DNA of 64,000 bases from Luteibacter rhizovicinus DSM 16549 (lineage in GTDB: Bacteria; Pseudomonadota; Gammaproteobacteria; Xanthomonadales; Rhodanobacteraceae): contig NZ_CP017480.1 in the NCBI RefSeq assembly GCF_001887595.1, forward strand, positions 4,306,001 to 4,370,000, in the 5' to 3' direction. Below the pieces are notes generated by a model. The model did no database searches and had not been told where the DNA came from. It saw nothing but the letters and a program-made list of their open reading frames with translations. The translations under genes and the position numbers were made by a program. Shown here one piece after another: positions 43,295 to 52,822 of this stretch. The number at the start of each line of letters is the position of its first letter. Within the stretch, counting starts at the first letter, position 1.

Positions 43295-45691
43295 ATGGAC
43301 CGGCGCCGCTTCCTGAAGATGACGGGTGCCATGGCGGCCATGTTGCCGTGGCTCACCCTGCCCCGGTTTGCCGAGAGCCAACCTGTCGACCGCCCCATCG
43401 GTCCCATGCCGGCTGCGGCGAGGCAGTCTCTTTGGTATGGCACACCCGCACCGGAATCGAACCTGCTGCGCGAAGGCCTGCCCATCGGCAATGGTCGCCT
43501 GGGTGCACTGGTCGGTGGTGACCCCTCGTCGAATGTGCTCTACGTCACAGATGCATCGATGTGGCTTGGCAAACGCGATGTCGTGCTGGGCGACGACGGC
43601 CAGTTCGACTACACGACCGAGCACTTCGGCAGCCTGGTGATGCTGGCTACCTTGCACCTGTCGGTCGAAGGTCATGAAGCCGCCAGGATCACCGACTACC
43701 GGCGCGAGCTCGACCTCGGCCAGGGATACGTTCGTGTTTCGTACCGGAAAGACGGCATCGCCTACACGTGCGAGGTCTTCGCCAGCCACCCCGACGACCT
43801 GATCGTCATCCACCTGTCCCAGTCCGGCGCAGGCCGCTACAACGGATCGGTCCAGTTGCGTGGCATGCATGGGGAAACGTCCCAGGCAGCGACCTTACAA
43901 GGATCGAGTGGGACCGCGAGCAGTCATTTCGAAGGTGTTCTGGAGAACGGCCTCCGGTACGCGACGAACGTCACGGCGGTCGCAGAGTCCGGCACCGTTC
44001 ACGCCGACGCGAACGGTATCCACTTCGCGGACTGCAGTGCGCTGACGGTCCTCCTGTGCGGCGGCACCAACTACTCGCCGGACCTCGCCAGGAACACCAT
44101 GGATGCGTCGGTCGATCCGTTGAAGCTCTCGATCCAGAAAACGCAGGCCGCCGCGACGCAATCGCCGACCATGCTGCTGCGTACGCACATCGCCGACTAC
44201 CGTTCCCTGTTCGATACGATGCGTGTCGACCTGGGCGCGTCGACCAAGGCACAGCGAAAGATGGATACCTGGACCCGTCTCCAGGCTCGGGCAACGGCAG
44301 TCGCTGCCGTCGATCCGGAACTCGAAGCGTCCTATCTGCAGTACGGCCGCTACCTGACGATCGCCGGATCCCGTGACAGTCTGCCGACCGGTCTGCAAGG
44401 CCTCTGGTTGAACAGCAACACGTCACCCTGGATGGCCGACTATCACAACGACATCAATATCCAGATGAACTACTGGCTGCCCGACCGGGCTGGCCTGCCG
44501 TCCTGCTTCGAGCCGTTCACCGATTACTGTCTCAGCCAGGTGGAAACCTGGACGGCCGTCACCCATCAGCACTTCAACGATCCCCGCAACGGCTATCGCA
44601 ACAGCTCGGGCAAGATCGCCGGCTGGACCGTGGGCATCTCCACCAACATCTACGGTGGCGGCGGTTGGCGCTGGCACCCGGCCGGGAATGCGTGGCTGTG
44701 CAATAACCTGTGGCAGCACTATCAGTACAACCCGGATCGGGCCTACCTGGCGCGCATCTATCCCCTGCTCAAAGGCGCCTGCGAGTTCTGGGAGTCGCGC
44801 CTGCTGAGTGTCAGCGTGACCGACCCGGCCACCGGCCTCGTGCGCGAGGTCCTGATCGACGATGCCGACTGGTCGCCCGAGCAAGGACCGACCGACGCGA
44901 AGGGCAACACGTATTCGCAGGAACTCGTCTGGGATCTGTTCAACAACTATCGTCAGGCCGGCTCGCTCCTGCGCAAGGATCCCGAGTACGCCGCGACGAT
45001 CGCGCAGCTGCAGGCGCGGCTCTATCTGCCCCAGGTCAGCCCCAAGACCGGCTGGCTGGAAGAATGGATGACCCCGGACAACCTCGGCGAACCCGAGCAC
45101 CGGCACCTGTCGCCGCTGATCGGTTTCTTTCCCGGCGACCGCATCACGACCGACGGAAGCCCGCCGGCGTTGATCGACGGCGTAACCAGGTTGCTCGAAG
45201 CGCGAGGCACGGGCGGCTATGGCTGGGCCTGCGCCTGGCGGGCCATCTGTTGGGCCCGACTCGGCGATGCCGAGAAGGCCTACCGGCTCATCCTCACCAA
45301 CCTGTCGCCATCGAAGAACCACAGCAATGGCACCGCGCAGAACTTCTTCGACATGTATGCCCTGGATGCCAGCACCGACGCCTTCCAGATCGACGCCAAC
45401 TTCGGCACGCCTGTCGCCATGCTGGAGATGCTGATGTCGTCCCGGCCCGGCCTGATCGAGCTGCTGCCGGCGCTGCCCAAGGCGTGGGCGACCTCCGGGA
45501 GCGTGACCGGCATGGGGGCCCGCGGGGGGTTCCGGGTCGACCTGGCCTGGAGTCAGGGGAAGGTCGCTTCGGTGACGATCCACAGTGCCGGAGGCAGCCG
45601 GACCCGCCTCAGATGGGGCCTCTGGGCCCGAGAGATCGCCCTCCAGCCGGGAAAATCGGTCACTTTCACCCCCGGCCCGGGCGAAACTTAA
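43295..45691 (+). CDS. Tat-exported GH95 alpha-L-fucosidase-type enzyme
   Basis: 798 residues from the Met of MDRRRFLKMTG, a twin-arginine signal with a hydrophobic core (AMAAMLPWLTL). GH95 signs: LWYGTPAPE with EGLPIGNGRLGALVGG at the start, NIQMNYW in the (alpha/alpha)6 barrel, GGGGWRWHPAGNAW, QIDANFG near the C-terminal end and the LLPALPKAW tail. GH95 removes alpha-1,2-linked L-fucose or L-galactose, as on xyloglucan side chains. Divergent from the receptor operon. An alternative start at 43241 would hide the Tat motif. Confidence 0.93.
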   Translation: MDRRRFLKMTGAMAAMLPWLTLPRFAESQPVDRPIGPMPAAARQSLWYGTPAPESNLLREGLPIGNGRLGALVGGDPSSNVLYVTDASMWLGKRDVVLGDDGQFDYTTEHFGSLVMLATLHLSVEGHEAARITDYRRELDLGQGYVRVSYRKDGIAYTCEVFASHPDDLIVIHLSQSGAGRYNGSVQLRGMHGETSQAATLQGSSGTASSHFEGVLENGLRYATNVTAVAESGTVHADANGIHFADCSALTVLLCGGTNYSPDLARNTMDASVDPLKLSIQKTQAAATQSPTMLLRTHIADYRSLFDTMRVDLGASTKAQRKMDTWTRLQARATAVAAVDPELEASYLQYGRYLTIAGSRDSLPTGLQGLWLNSNTSPWMADYHNDINIQMNYWLPDRAGLPSCFEPFTDYCLSQVETWTAVTHQHFNDPRNGYRNSSGKIAGWTVGISTNIYGGGGWRWHPAGNAWLCNNLWQHYQYNPDRAYLARIYPLLKGACEFWESRLLSVSVTDPATGLVREVLIDDADWSPEQGPTDAKGNTYSQELVWDLFNNYRQAGSLLRKDPEYAATIAQLQARLYLPQVSPKTGWLEEWMTPDNLGEPEHRHLSPLIGFFPGDRITTDGSPPALIDGVTRLLEARGTGGYGWACAWRAICWARLGDAEKAYRLILTNLSPSKNHSNGTAQNFFDMYALDASTDAFQIDANFGTPVAMLEMLMSSRPGLIELLPALPKAWATSGSVTGMGARGGFRVDLAWSQGKVASVTIHSAGGSRTRLRWGLWAREIALQPGKSVTFTPGPGET

Positions 45692-45713
45692 GAACGATTC
45701 ATAAACCGCCGAG

Positions 45714-45831
45714 TATAGTTATTCCCAAGGCAGCCGAGAGGCGCCGGTCCCAAGCAGTCTGCGGTTCCCCTGCCGCTTTGCACCGACGGATAACACCAAG
45801 AAGCCCATGGACTCCCCTCCGTGGGCTTTTT
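45714..45831 (+). ncRNA. candidate small RNA or 3' UTR with terminator
   Basis: A TATAGT box lies at 45714-45719 and a structured stretch follows (GGCAG...CTGCC at about 45728-45771) ending in the rho-independent terminator at 45801-45831. There is no good -35 box. It may be just the 3' untranslated region of the GH95 transcript. Confidence 0.3.
45801..45831 (+). terminator. rho-independent terminator after GH95
   Basis: AGCCCAtGG...CCgTGGGCT with TTTTT. It ends the GH95 transcript just before the stop codon of the convergent gene at 45835. Confidence 0.8.
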
Positions 45832-45834
45832 CTT

Positions 45835-46677
45835 TCATGGCCCCGCAATTCCCGGCCATGAAACCGAGACGCCTTGCAGCGCCCTGGGCATGTCACTCCC
45901 GCATCGATAATCGTCCACGACCGTCGCAAGGTGATTCGCACGCGAGCCGCGCCCGACGAATCCCCCGGCCTCCTCCCGGTGCACGGTGAAAAGGCAATCG
46001 TCACGTACTTTGGGCATCGGCTGCTGGTCCCCCAGATAGACCATAAGCAATTCCTGGCGCGTCGACGTCCCGTCCTCAACGACGGCCATGCTGATCCACG
46101 TCTTTATGATGCCGGACATCACTGGTGGAAAATCGGAGATCGTCATAACGCGTGCATGGAGGAGACGAGCGTCTTCGAGTCCTTCGGGCTTGATGGGGAA
46201 GCTGGTGCCTGCAGAGGCGTTGATTTCGAAAACGCCGTAGGGTCCATCGACGCTTTCGTACACTCCCGATGCCGGTCCTCTGAGGATCATGAAATAGCTG
46301 GCGCCGACGGTGCAACAAAGGGGAGCGGCCTCTGAGATGCCTCCTCGATAGAGCACCCGAATGGTTTTGCCCTCGCTCCCCTTCAGGAACGTGGTTACCC
46401 GCACCTGCGCGTACCCGTCGGCAAACTCATTTTCGGGCTCGCTACTTTCGAGCGCGACGACCTGACCAAAGATCACCAGGTCGGCGTCGTGGATGCGTGC
46501 TTCCAGGCTCCGCTTCGGTATCTCATACGCGGCTACTGGCAGGCTCATGACGCTCAGAGCGAGCAAGCTAAGGAGCCGGCCCACGGCGAACATCGGAACC
46601 CGCCGGACAAGCGTCACGAGCGCAACTGGAACAAGACCTGCCTTCCGCTCTTCCCGCATGCTTCGTTCCCGGGCCAT
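45835..46677 (-). CDS. exported protein of unknown function
   Basis: 280 residues from an ATG preceded by GGAGGG; a Met at residue 29 may be an alternative start. The membrane segment (FAVGRLLSLLALSVMSLPVAA) ends with a likely cleavage site, unusually deep at about residue 50. The mature part has an OB-fold-like beginning: LEARIHDADLVIFGQVVALE, YAQVRVTTFLKGSEGKTIRVLY, the style of secreted TIMP/netrin-like domains, with a CC pair (APLCCTVG). Function unknown. Confidence 0.7.
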   Translation of the reverse strand: MARERSMREERKAGLVPVALVTLVRRVPMFAVGRLLSLLALSVMSLPVAAYEIPKRSLEARIHDADLVIFGQVVALESSEPENEFADGYAQVRVTTFLKGSEGKTIRVLYRGGISEAAPLCCTVGASYFMILRGPASGVYESVDGPYGVFEINASAGTSFPIKPEGLEDARLLHARVMTISDFPPVMSGIIKTWISMAVVEDGTSTRQELLMVYLGDQQPMPKVRDDCLFTVHREEAGGFVGRGSRANHLATVVDDYRCGSDMPRALQGVSVSWPGIAGP

Positions 46678-46852
46678 CGAATCCCTCCGCGTCGACCATG
46701 GGTGACGATTTCAGCATAGTGGATCCGTCGCGTGGAATATCAGTACCGGCATCTGTCGCGCGTACTGTTTTGTTACTGCTGTAAGGCCATGGTCGTGCTC
46801 GTGGCATACAATCGCCGGCTTTGATCGCGACGTCTTTGATCCAGGAGTTCCC

Positions 46853-48292
46853 GTGACCCGTTCGACCGCTGTAAAGCCCCCACGCAGCCATAAGCTGTCG
46901 ACGCAGTTCATCGTCTTCATGGTCCTGGCGGCTGCCGCGCCACTCGCCTCGATGATTGGCAACCTGCCCATTGCCATCTCGCGCGGCACCGGGGCCAACG
47001 TACCCGTCGCCTTCCTGATCGCGGGCCTGATCCTGGTCGCGTTCACCACCGGCTATGCCTTCATCGGCCGTCGCGTCGTCAGCACGGGTGCGTTCTACAC
47101 CTATGTGGCTGAGGGCCTCGGCAAACCGCTGGGGGTTGGGACCGCGTTCTGCGCGATCATCTCGTACGGTGCGTTCGCCTTCGGGCTCGCGGCGGCATGC
47201 GGATACTTCGACGAGCAGGTCTCCATCGCCGTCGGATACAAGGTCGACTGGACGATCTGCGCCGCAGTGTCCGTCCTGCTCACCGGCGTTCTCAACTACC
47301 GGTCCATGGACGCGTCGACCAAGCTGCTCGCTGTCATTATCGTCGTCGAGACCGCGGTGCTCGTCGTCTTCGACACCAGTGTCGTTGTCGCGAAGGGCTG
47401 GGCCGCCTTCCCTCTCTCTTCCTTCGCCCCGAGCCAGTGGTTGGCGCCCGGTATCGGCGTCTCGCTGATGACGGCATTCACCTGCTTTGTCGGGTTCGAA
47501 TCCGGTGCGCTCTATTCCAAGGAGGCGGCCGATCCTGTCCGCAGCATCCCGTTGGCCAGCTACGTCTCGGTCATCCTTATCGGGTCGTTCTACTTGCTGA
47601 CCGCCTGGATCACAGTCGGCGCGATGGGTTCCGGTGACGTCAAGGCGCAGGCCCTCGCGCACGGTGGCACGCTCGTCCTCGATCTCATCAAGCAGTATGA
47701 CGGTGAGGTCGCCTCGGACATCGCCGGCGTGCTCCTGTGTACCTCGATGCTGGCGACCTACATCGCCATCCACGCCGCAGCGTCCCGCTACGTGTTTGCC
47801 CTGGCCCGCGAAGGCCTCTTGCCTCGCATGCTTGCCAAGTTCGACGAGGTGCGCAACGTGCCCGTGGCCGCGACCCTTTGCATGTCGCTGGCGACCGTCG
47901 TATGCCTGATCGGCATCGCGTCGACCCGGAACGACCCCTACGCCGCCATCATCCCCGTGCTGATCGGTATGGGTACGCTGGGCATCATTGCCCTGCAGGC
48001 CGCTGCAGCGATCGCAATTGTCTTCTACGTCTTCAAGCGCAGGAAGGAAGCGGGGCCGGTCGTTCTCGTCGCGTCGGTCCTTGCCGCGATTGGGCTATCC
48101 GTCGCCCTGACGACCGTGTGCATCAATTTCACCCTGCTGTCGACGGTGAATACGCCGTTCGTGGCCTGGCTGCCAGCGCTGTACCTCGTTACGCTCGCTG
48201 TCGGGATCGGCTTCAGCGTCTGGCTGCGGAAGGCCCGGCCGGCGCAGTATGCGCAGTTGGCGTTGGTCGAGGTGCGGGCGAGCGTGGGCTGA
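46853..48292 (+). CDS. APC-family amino acid permease
   Basis: 479 residues from a GTG with AGGAG upstream. Twelve membrane helices; helix 1 has the APC substrate motif APLASMIGNLPIAISRGTGANVP and helix 6 FTCFVGFESGALYSKEA. It belongs with proton- or exchange-driven amino acid and polyamine carriers (YjeH/SteT-like). Unlinked by operon to the glycan locus. Substrate unknown. Confidence 0.92.
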   Translation: MTRSTAVKPPRSHKLSTQFIVFMVLAAAAPLASMIGNLPIAISRGTGANVPVAFLIAGLILVAFTTGYAFIGRRVVSTGAFYTYVAEGLGKPLGVGTAFCAIISYGAFAFGLAAACGYFDEQVSIAVGYKVDWTICAAVSVLLTGVLNYRSMDASTKLLAVIIVVETAVLVVFDTSVVVAKGWAAFPLSSFAPSQWLAPGIGVSLMTAFTCFVGFESGALYSKEAADPVRSIPLASYVSVILIGSFYLLTAWITVGAMGSGDVKAQALAHGGTLVLDLIKQYDGEVASDIAGVLLCTSMLATYIAIHAAASRYVFALAREGLLPRMLAKFDEVRNVPVAATLCMSLATVVCLIGIASTRNDPYAAIIPVLIGMGTLGIIALQAAAAIAIVFYVFKRRKEAGPVVLVASVLAAIGLSVALTTVCINFTLLSTVNTPFVAWLPALYLVTLAVGIGFSVWLRKARPAQYAQLALVEVRASVG

Positions 48293-48342
48293 GTTCCAGA
48301 GGCCATCTTCCGGGGTAACGAAAGCCGTGTTCGGAGAATGGG

Positions 48343-48618
48343 ATGACTGAGGGCTATCGGATAAGACTCGTCGCCCGAAATGAAGGCGTCGAATACTCGG
48401 ATGCGCACGGCGTCTACCGATTCAATGTGGCGCTGGCGGATAAGACATGGAAAGTCTATTTGCCCGGATCAAAAGGAAACGACTTTCGATCGCACGCGTT
48501 GACTGAGAAGGAAAAGGACACGATCCTTCCCCGGATCAGGCAGTATCTTGAATCGAAGAGATACTTCGGGTTGATTGGCCCAAGATATCCAGCGGTCTTT
48601 GAACAAGATCCGCTCTAG
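48343..48618 (+). CDS. orphan small protein
   Basis: 91 residues; GGAG lies 8 bases before the ATG. Beta-rich start (RIRLVARNEGVEYSD, RFNVALADKTWKVYLP) and a charged helical end. G/C at third positions is low. I recognise no family; it may belong with the following Sel1 gene, 23 bases downstream. Confidence 0.6.
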   Translation: MTEGYRIRLVARNEGVEYSDAHGVYRFNVALADKTWKVYLPGSKGNDFRSHALTEKEKDTILPRIRQYLESKRYFGLIGPRYPAVFEQDPL

Positions 48619-48641
48619 CTACAATCTATCGGTGAACTAGC

Positions 48642-49451
48642 ATGGTGGACGATGCGGACGATCTGTGGCGAACTCTCGCGAGCCTTGATGAAGCAGGGAA
48701 CGTTTCCGGCGCACTCGATCATTTGCTTGGCTCAGAGCTGAGGAACGACTCACGTGGGCAACGATATATAGGATGGATTCACAACGCGCGGGGCGATGTC
48801 GTTGTCGCCGCATCCTGGTACCTGAAGGCCGCCCGACAGGGTAACGAGGCCGCCATCGCAGATTGCATGGAGTGTGCGATTCAAATGTGGCGAGAGGGTC
48901 TTCGCGACGAAGCGCTCGCCTTGGCCGAGTCACCACCTCTATGTCATCTCGAGACATCACAACGATTCCTGATGTCGCGTTACTTCGATCTCGGAAATAG
49001 AGAAAAGCTCGTCGAGTGGTCGCTGCGACTCGCAGCGTTCGGCAGGGAAGGCGATGTCATGCACGTGGCCAAGCTTCTCGTCTCACAGCACGATACGATT
49101 GCGGCCCTTCCACATCTGGAAGCCCTCGCCGAACGAGGCAGCCCGGCTGCACATCAGCTCCTTGGCGAGCTTTACCGACAAGGCATCGGCGTAGCGAAGG
49201 ACGAACAAAAGGCCAACCTGCATTACGCGGTAGGTGCGCGCCACGGGTACTTCGTGAGCCAGACCCGTCTTCTTCACTACGACCGTGCTACCAAAGGCGT
49301 CTGGTACCTACCCGTGTTTGCGGTTCGCCTTCTCGCTCTGATGGCCAGGGGTGCCGCCGTCAATTCCAAGCATCCGCAGGACCCGAGACTTGCGGACCTG
49401 CCCCCATGGAATCGTCCGCAGTCCCCAATATTCGGCGGCCAGCGCCCTTAG
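48642..49451 (+). CDS. Sel1/tetratricopeptide-repeat protein
   Basis: 269 residues of short alpha-hairpins: YIGWIHNARGDVVVAASWYLKAARQGNEAA, RFLMSRYFDLGNREKLVEWSLRLA, AAHQLLGELYRQGIGVAKDEQKANLHYAVGARHG (the clearest Sel1 unit). Such repeats bind other proteins. No signal peptide. A hydrophobic stretch near residue 230 (LPVFAVRLLALMAR) may be a weak anchor. Lower G/C than neighbours, so perhaps acquired with 48343-48618. Confidence 0.75.
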   Translation: MVDDADDLWRTLASLDEAGNVSGALDHLLGSELRNDSRGQRYIGWIHNARGDVVVAASWYLKAARQGNEAAIADCMECAIQMWREGLRDEALALAESPPLCHLETSQRFLMSRYFDLGNREKLVEWSLRLAAFGREGDVMHVAKLLVSQHDTIAALPHLEALAERGSPAAHQLLGELYRQGIGVAKDEQKANLHYAVGARHGYFVSQTRLLHYDRATKGVWYLPVFAVRLLALMARGAAVNSKHPQDPRLADLPPWNRPQSPIFGGQRP

Positions 49452-49584
49452 CCTACTGTATGCCGAAAACGAGCAGCTCATGACGGCAGCCTGCTAAGTA
49501 TTTTTTCTGACGGCACGGCGGCGGCCCAGAGCAAGGATATCCAATCTCTGCCCAACGCCCCGATACGATCGCAGGAGAACTGCC

Positions 49585-50421
49585 ATGCCCGCACAGCCGA
49601 TGACCAAGTTCGAGGCTTTCAGGGACGCTTACCGCGAGGCCAAACGGACGCGCACCCTTGGTAGCACGCCCGTCATCCTCAGCGAAGGCGACTCATGGTT
49701 CGCCTTCCCGCTCGACAATTTCAACCTGCTAGACGTGGTCACGACACTTGTCCCCGGCCTCTATCTTCGCCTGGAGGACAACGGCGATGAAGCCGTCCGC
49801 ATGTTCAAGAGCGGCTCCAGGAATCTGGACCGTATCGGCGAACACCTGGCGACGTTCAATTTCAATGCCGTGCTGATCAGTGCGGGCGGCAACGATATCG
49901 TCGGTGAGCATCTCGAAGGGGTCTTTGCAGGCCAACCCACCCTCACGCCGCAGACAGCGGTGGGCCTCGTCAAGGCAGCCCGATTCGGCGTGGTCCGCCA
50001 AAGCTATGAAAATCTGATCGCCGTGGTCCGGGACAAAGGCAAGGGAAAGGTCCCGATTCTCGCCCATACCTACGACTACCCCGTGCGGCTGGGCGTCCCG
50101 GCGAAACTCGACCTCAAAGGCATCGGGCTCATCGCGCTGCTGGTGTCGAAGGTTGGTGACTGGATCGGCAGTTATGTGCAGGCGGTGCTCCCGGCAAGGA
50201 CGGACCAGCTCGAGTTTGTCCGCCTGCTCCTGGACGCCTTTCGGGACGATATCCTCGTTCCGCTCAAGACGGCAAACCCCGGCCTCTTTGATTTCTGTCC
50301 GCTGCTCGGCACCTTGGGCCCGGATCCGACGCTCTGGCATGATGAACTGCATCCTTCGGACGCAGGGTTTCAGGAGCTCGGCCAGAAGTTTGCCGCGCAA
50401 CTAAGACATCTCATCTATTGA
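49585..50421 (+). CDS. SGNH/GDSL-like hydrolase, cytoplasmic type
   Basis: 278 residues; AGGAG precedes the ATG. SGNH blocks: GDSWFAF (block I, Ser), GGNDIVG (block III, Asn) and DELHPSDAGF (block V, Asp and His). No signal peptide is seen, unlike the second SGNH protein at 51180. It should cleave esters on lipids, glycans or other small molecules. Confidence 0.85.
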   Translation: MPAQPMTKFEAFRDAYREAKRTRTLGSTPVILSEGDSWFAFPLDNFNLLDVVTTLVPGLYLRLEDNGDEAVRMFKSGSRNLDRIGEHLATFNFNAVLISAGGNDIVGEHLEGVFAGQPTLTPQTAVGLVKAARFGVVRQSYENLIAVVRDKGKGKVPILAHTYDYPVRLGVPAKLDLKGIGLIALLVSKVGDWIGSYVQAVLPARTDQLEFVRLLLDAFRDDILVPLKTANPGLFDFCPLLGTLGPDPTLWHDELHPSDAGFQELGQKFAAQLRHLIY

Positions 50422-50432
50422 GGGAGCCCCGT

Positions 50433-51011
50433 CTACTTCGCATTCAAGGCGTCGAGATGCGCCTTCGTCTCGCCGATCGTCGGGATGCCCAAAGCCTCGC
50501 GCTGAGCTTCCGAGACGGCTGTCGGATCGGTCGGCGAGAGTTCCCATTTGCCGGTGGCCTTGTTCTTGAAGAACTGAGTTCCATACCACTGCGGCTTGCC
50601 ACGCTTGACCAGGATCCGGTCCCACGCCTGCGCGGTCAGAACCTTCGCATCCTTGTTCGAGCTATCCAGCCGGGTTGCCGTCGTCGCGAGCGCCAACGCA
50701 AGCTCCGTGTCTTCGACCTTGTCGCCGTGCTGGAAGATGAGAGCCGCGTTGAAATAGTCATCGGCGGTGCGAACGTCGCCTGCCTTGAGGATTTCTGTCA
50801 CGCGACGTTGCCGAGCGACGTCGTGCTTTCCCACCACGTCCCAGTCGATCGTGTTGGAGCCCGGCGACCGGTCCGCCTGATCTGCTTCTTCGAGCTTTTT
50901 CAACTCCAGGTTCGTTGATGCGGCGAGGCACGCACCGAAGGGAACAACAGCAAGCATCAGGCCCAGCGTCAGGCTGCGGAGCGTTGACTGGCGAGCGAAG
51001 CTCATAGGCAT
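50433..51011 (-). CDS. secreted protein of unknown function
   Basis: 192 residues from the ATG with GAGG ahead. Signal peptide ends at CLAAS. The mature part is helical; ADDYFNAALIFQHGD and DTELALALATTATRLDSSNKDAKVL look like TPR-like helices, and DRILVKRGKPQWYGTQF is found in a widespread family described only as hypothetical (DUF6624-like). It is convergent with the SGNH gene. Confidence 0.7.
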   Translation of the reverse strand: MPMSFARQSTLRSLTLGLMLAVVPFGACLAASTNLELKKLEEADQADRSPGSNTIDWDVVGKHDVARQRRVTEILKAGDVRTADDYFNAALIFQHGDKVEDTELALALATTATRLDSSNKDAKVLTAQAWDRILVKRGKPQWYGTQFFKNKATGKWELSPTDPTAVSEAQREALGIPTIGETKAHLDALNAK

Positions 51012-51179
51012 TTGGACCTCGTGTGTTGAATCGGCCGACACATGACACGTGTGCGCCAAGTCTTGCGTGGAGTCCAGATCGTGGCAAGCGGCATCGAAAT
51101 CTGTGAACCCGATTGCAGGCAGCGAAGTACGGCGATGGCACGATGCCCCTCTCTTCCCCGCATCCCCCCAGGTTTCCTC

Positions 51180-52736
51180 ATGGCTTCGTCCTCATTCAAG
51201 ACGCTAGCGACAACCATCGCACTCGCGTTGTCTGCCAGTTCAGCCAGCGCTACCAGCGTTCTCGATCCCTGGGTGGGTACCTGGGGCGTCGCTCCGCAGT
51301 CTTACTCAAGCGCCACCTCGCCCACGGGCAAGACGCTCAGGCATATCGTCCACACCAGCATGGCGGGCACCGCATTACGTGTGACGGTCTCGAACCTCTA
51401 TGGCACCACACCGCTGACCTTGTCGGATGTACATGCCGCCCTTCCGACGTCAGGCTCTTCGGTCGACCCTGCCACCGACCATGTCCTGACCTTTGCTGGA
51501 AACACGACAGTCAGCGTTGCGCCCGGCGCAACGGCCACCAGCGACGGCATCGACTTTCCGGTACCGGCAACGGCAAACGTCGCGGTGACCTTCTATGTGC
51601 AGCAAGCACCCGCCGCCCTGACCGGTCATTCCTTTAGCCAGCAGGACAGATATGAAGCAAGCGGTGACGTGAGCGGCAGTCCGGTAATCTCGGCGCAGGC
51701 GATCGGCGATTACGAGTTCCTGACCAACGTCGACGTCCAGAGCCCGACCACAAGGGGCGCCGTGGTCGCGATCGGTGCATCCATCACGGATGGATACGCG
51801 TCGACCTACGGAGCGAATCACCGTTGGCCCAATCGCCTCGCCGAACGGCTGCAGTCCGCGGGTATCGACGTGGGTGTCATCAACGAAGGCATCAGCGGCA
51901 ACAACCTCTTTGCCGACGGTTCGGGCGACAGTGGCCTCAAGCGCTTCGACCGGGATGCGCTCGGACAGGCAGGCGTGCGCTGGGTCATCTTCTCCGACGA
52001 TCCGCTCAACGACCTCGGGAATGGCAATCCGCAAGCGACGGCACCCAACGTCATCGCTGCCCTGCAGTCCTTCATCGACAAGAGCCACGCGAAAGGCGTG
52101 CGCTTTGCCTGCTCGACGTTGACGCCGTGGGAAGGTTCCTCGAACTGGACGGCCGCCCGCGAAGCCGTACGTGGCGACATCAACGCGTGGATTCGGGGTA
52201 GCACGTCGACCTGCGACGCCGTCATCGATCAGGACGCCGCCACGCACGACCCCGCCCACCCGACGGCCTTCCTCCCCGCCTTCGACTCCGGCGACCACCT
52301 GCACCCCAACGATGCCGGCTATGCCGCGATCGCTGGCGCGGTCAACCTCGCGCTGTTCACCCCGGTCAGTCTTTCGGCCGTCACGGCACCGACCGGTTGC
52401 GGCAGCTTCCAGCCAGGCAATGGCCTGCTGCCCAACCAGGCGATCCATTCCTGCGACGGACGTTTCACCCTCATCCTGCAGGGTGACGGCAACCTCGTTC
52501 TATACAAGGAACCGGGCATTCCCCTGTGGGCTGCCAACACGGTCAACCAGGACAGCGCCCAGCTGGAGCTCACGCCATCCGGTGACTTCATCGTTTACGG
52601 CAAGCTCGGCGAGCAGCTGTGGCGTTCGGGGAACGCGGGCCAGACGGCGGCGCAGGCATTCCTGCAGGGCGACGGTAACCTCGTTATCTATGGGCCGACG
52701 CAGGCCGTATGGGCGTCGAATACGGCCGGCCAGTAA
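51180..52736 (+). CDS. secreted SGNH hydrolase fused to a bulb-type lectin domain
   Basis: 518 residues. Signal peptide ends near ASAT. The esterase part (about 25-380) has AIGASITDGYAS (block I, Ser), NEGISGNNLF (Gly block), DPLNDLG (Asn) and SGDHLHPNDAGY (Asp-His). After a short linker the C-terminal 110 residues carry two QGDGNLVxY motifs and PSGDFIVYG: a mannose-binding bulb-type lectin. It should deacetylate or de-esterify a glycan while bound to it. The family resembles rhamnogalacturonan or acetylxylan esterases. Confidence 0.9.
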   Translation: MASSSFKTLATTIALALSASSASATSVLDPWVGTWGVAPQSYSSATSPTGKTLRHIVHTSMAGTALRVTVSNLYGTTPLTLSDVHAALPTSGSSVDPATDHVLTFAGNTTVSVAPGATATSDGIDFPVPATANVAVTFYVQQAPAALTGHSFSQQDRYEASGDVSGSPVISAQAIGDYEFLTNVDVQSPTTRGAVVAIGASITDGYASTYGANHRWPNRLAERLQSAGIDVGVINEGISGNNLFADGSGDSGLKRFDRDALGQAGVRWVIFSDDPLNDLGNGNPQATAPNVIAALQSFIDKSHAKGVRFACSTLTPWEGSSNWTAAREAVRGDINAWIRGSTSTCDAVIDQDAATHDPAHPTAFLPAFDSGDHLHPNDAGYAAIAGAVNLALFTPVSLSAVTAPTGCGSFQPGNGLLPNQAIHSCDGRFTLILQGDGNLVLYKEPGIPLWAANTVNQDSAQLELTPSGDFIVYGKLGEQLWRSGNAGQTAAQAFLQGDGNLVIYGPTQAVWASNTAGQ

Positions 52737-52771
52737 CAATCGCGATTGAACCGTGCAAGGCGGACATGCAA

Positions 52772-52789
52772 GACCCTCGAACGAGGGTC
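52772..52789. terminator. hairpin after the lectin-esterase gene
   Basis: GACCCTC-gaac-GAGGGTC, a perfect 7-base-pair stem in the gap before the alpha/beta hydrolase. No T-run; weak terminator or processing site. Confidence 0.45.
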
Positions 52790-52822
52790 CCATAAAGTGC
52801 TGCCTCCACCAGGAGAATCCCA

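Noticed and set aside
47490..47505. GGTTCGAATCC, like a tRNA T-loop
   Set aside because: It lies inside the APC permease coding for FVGFESGA in frame; no acceptor stem or anticodon arm surrounds it.
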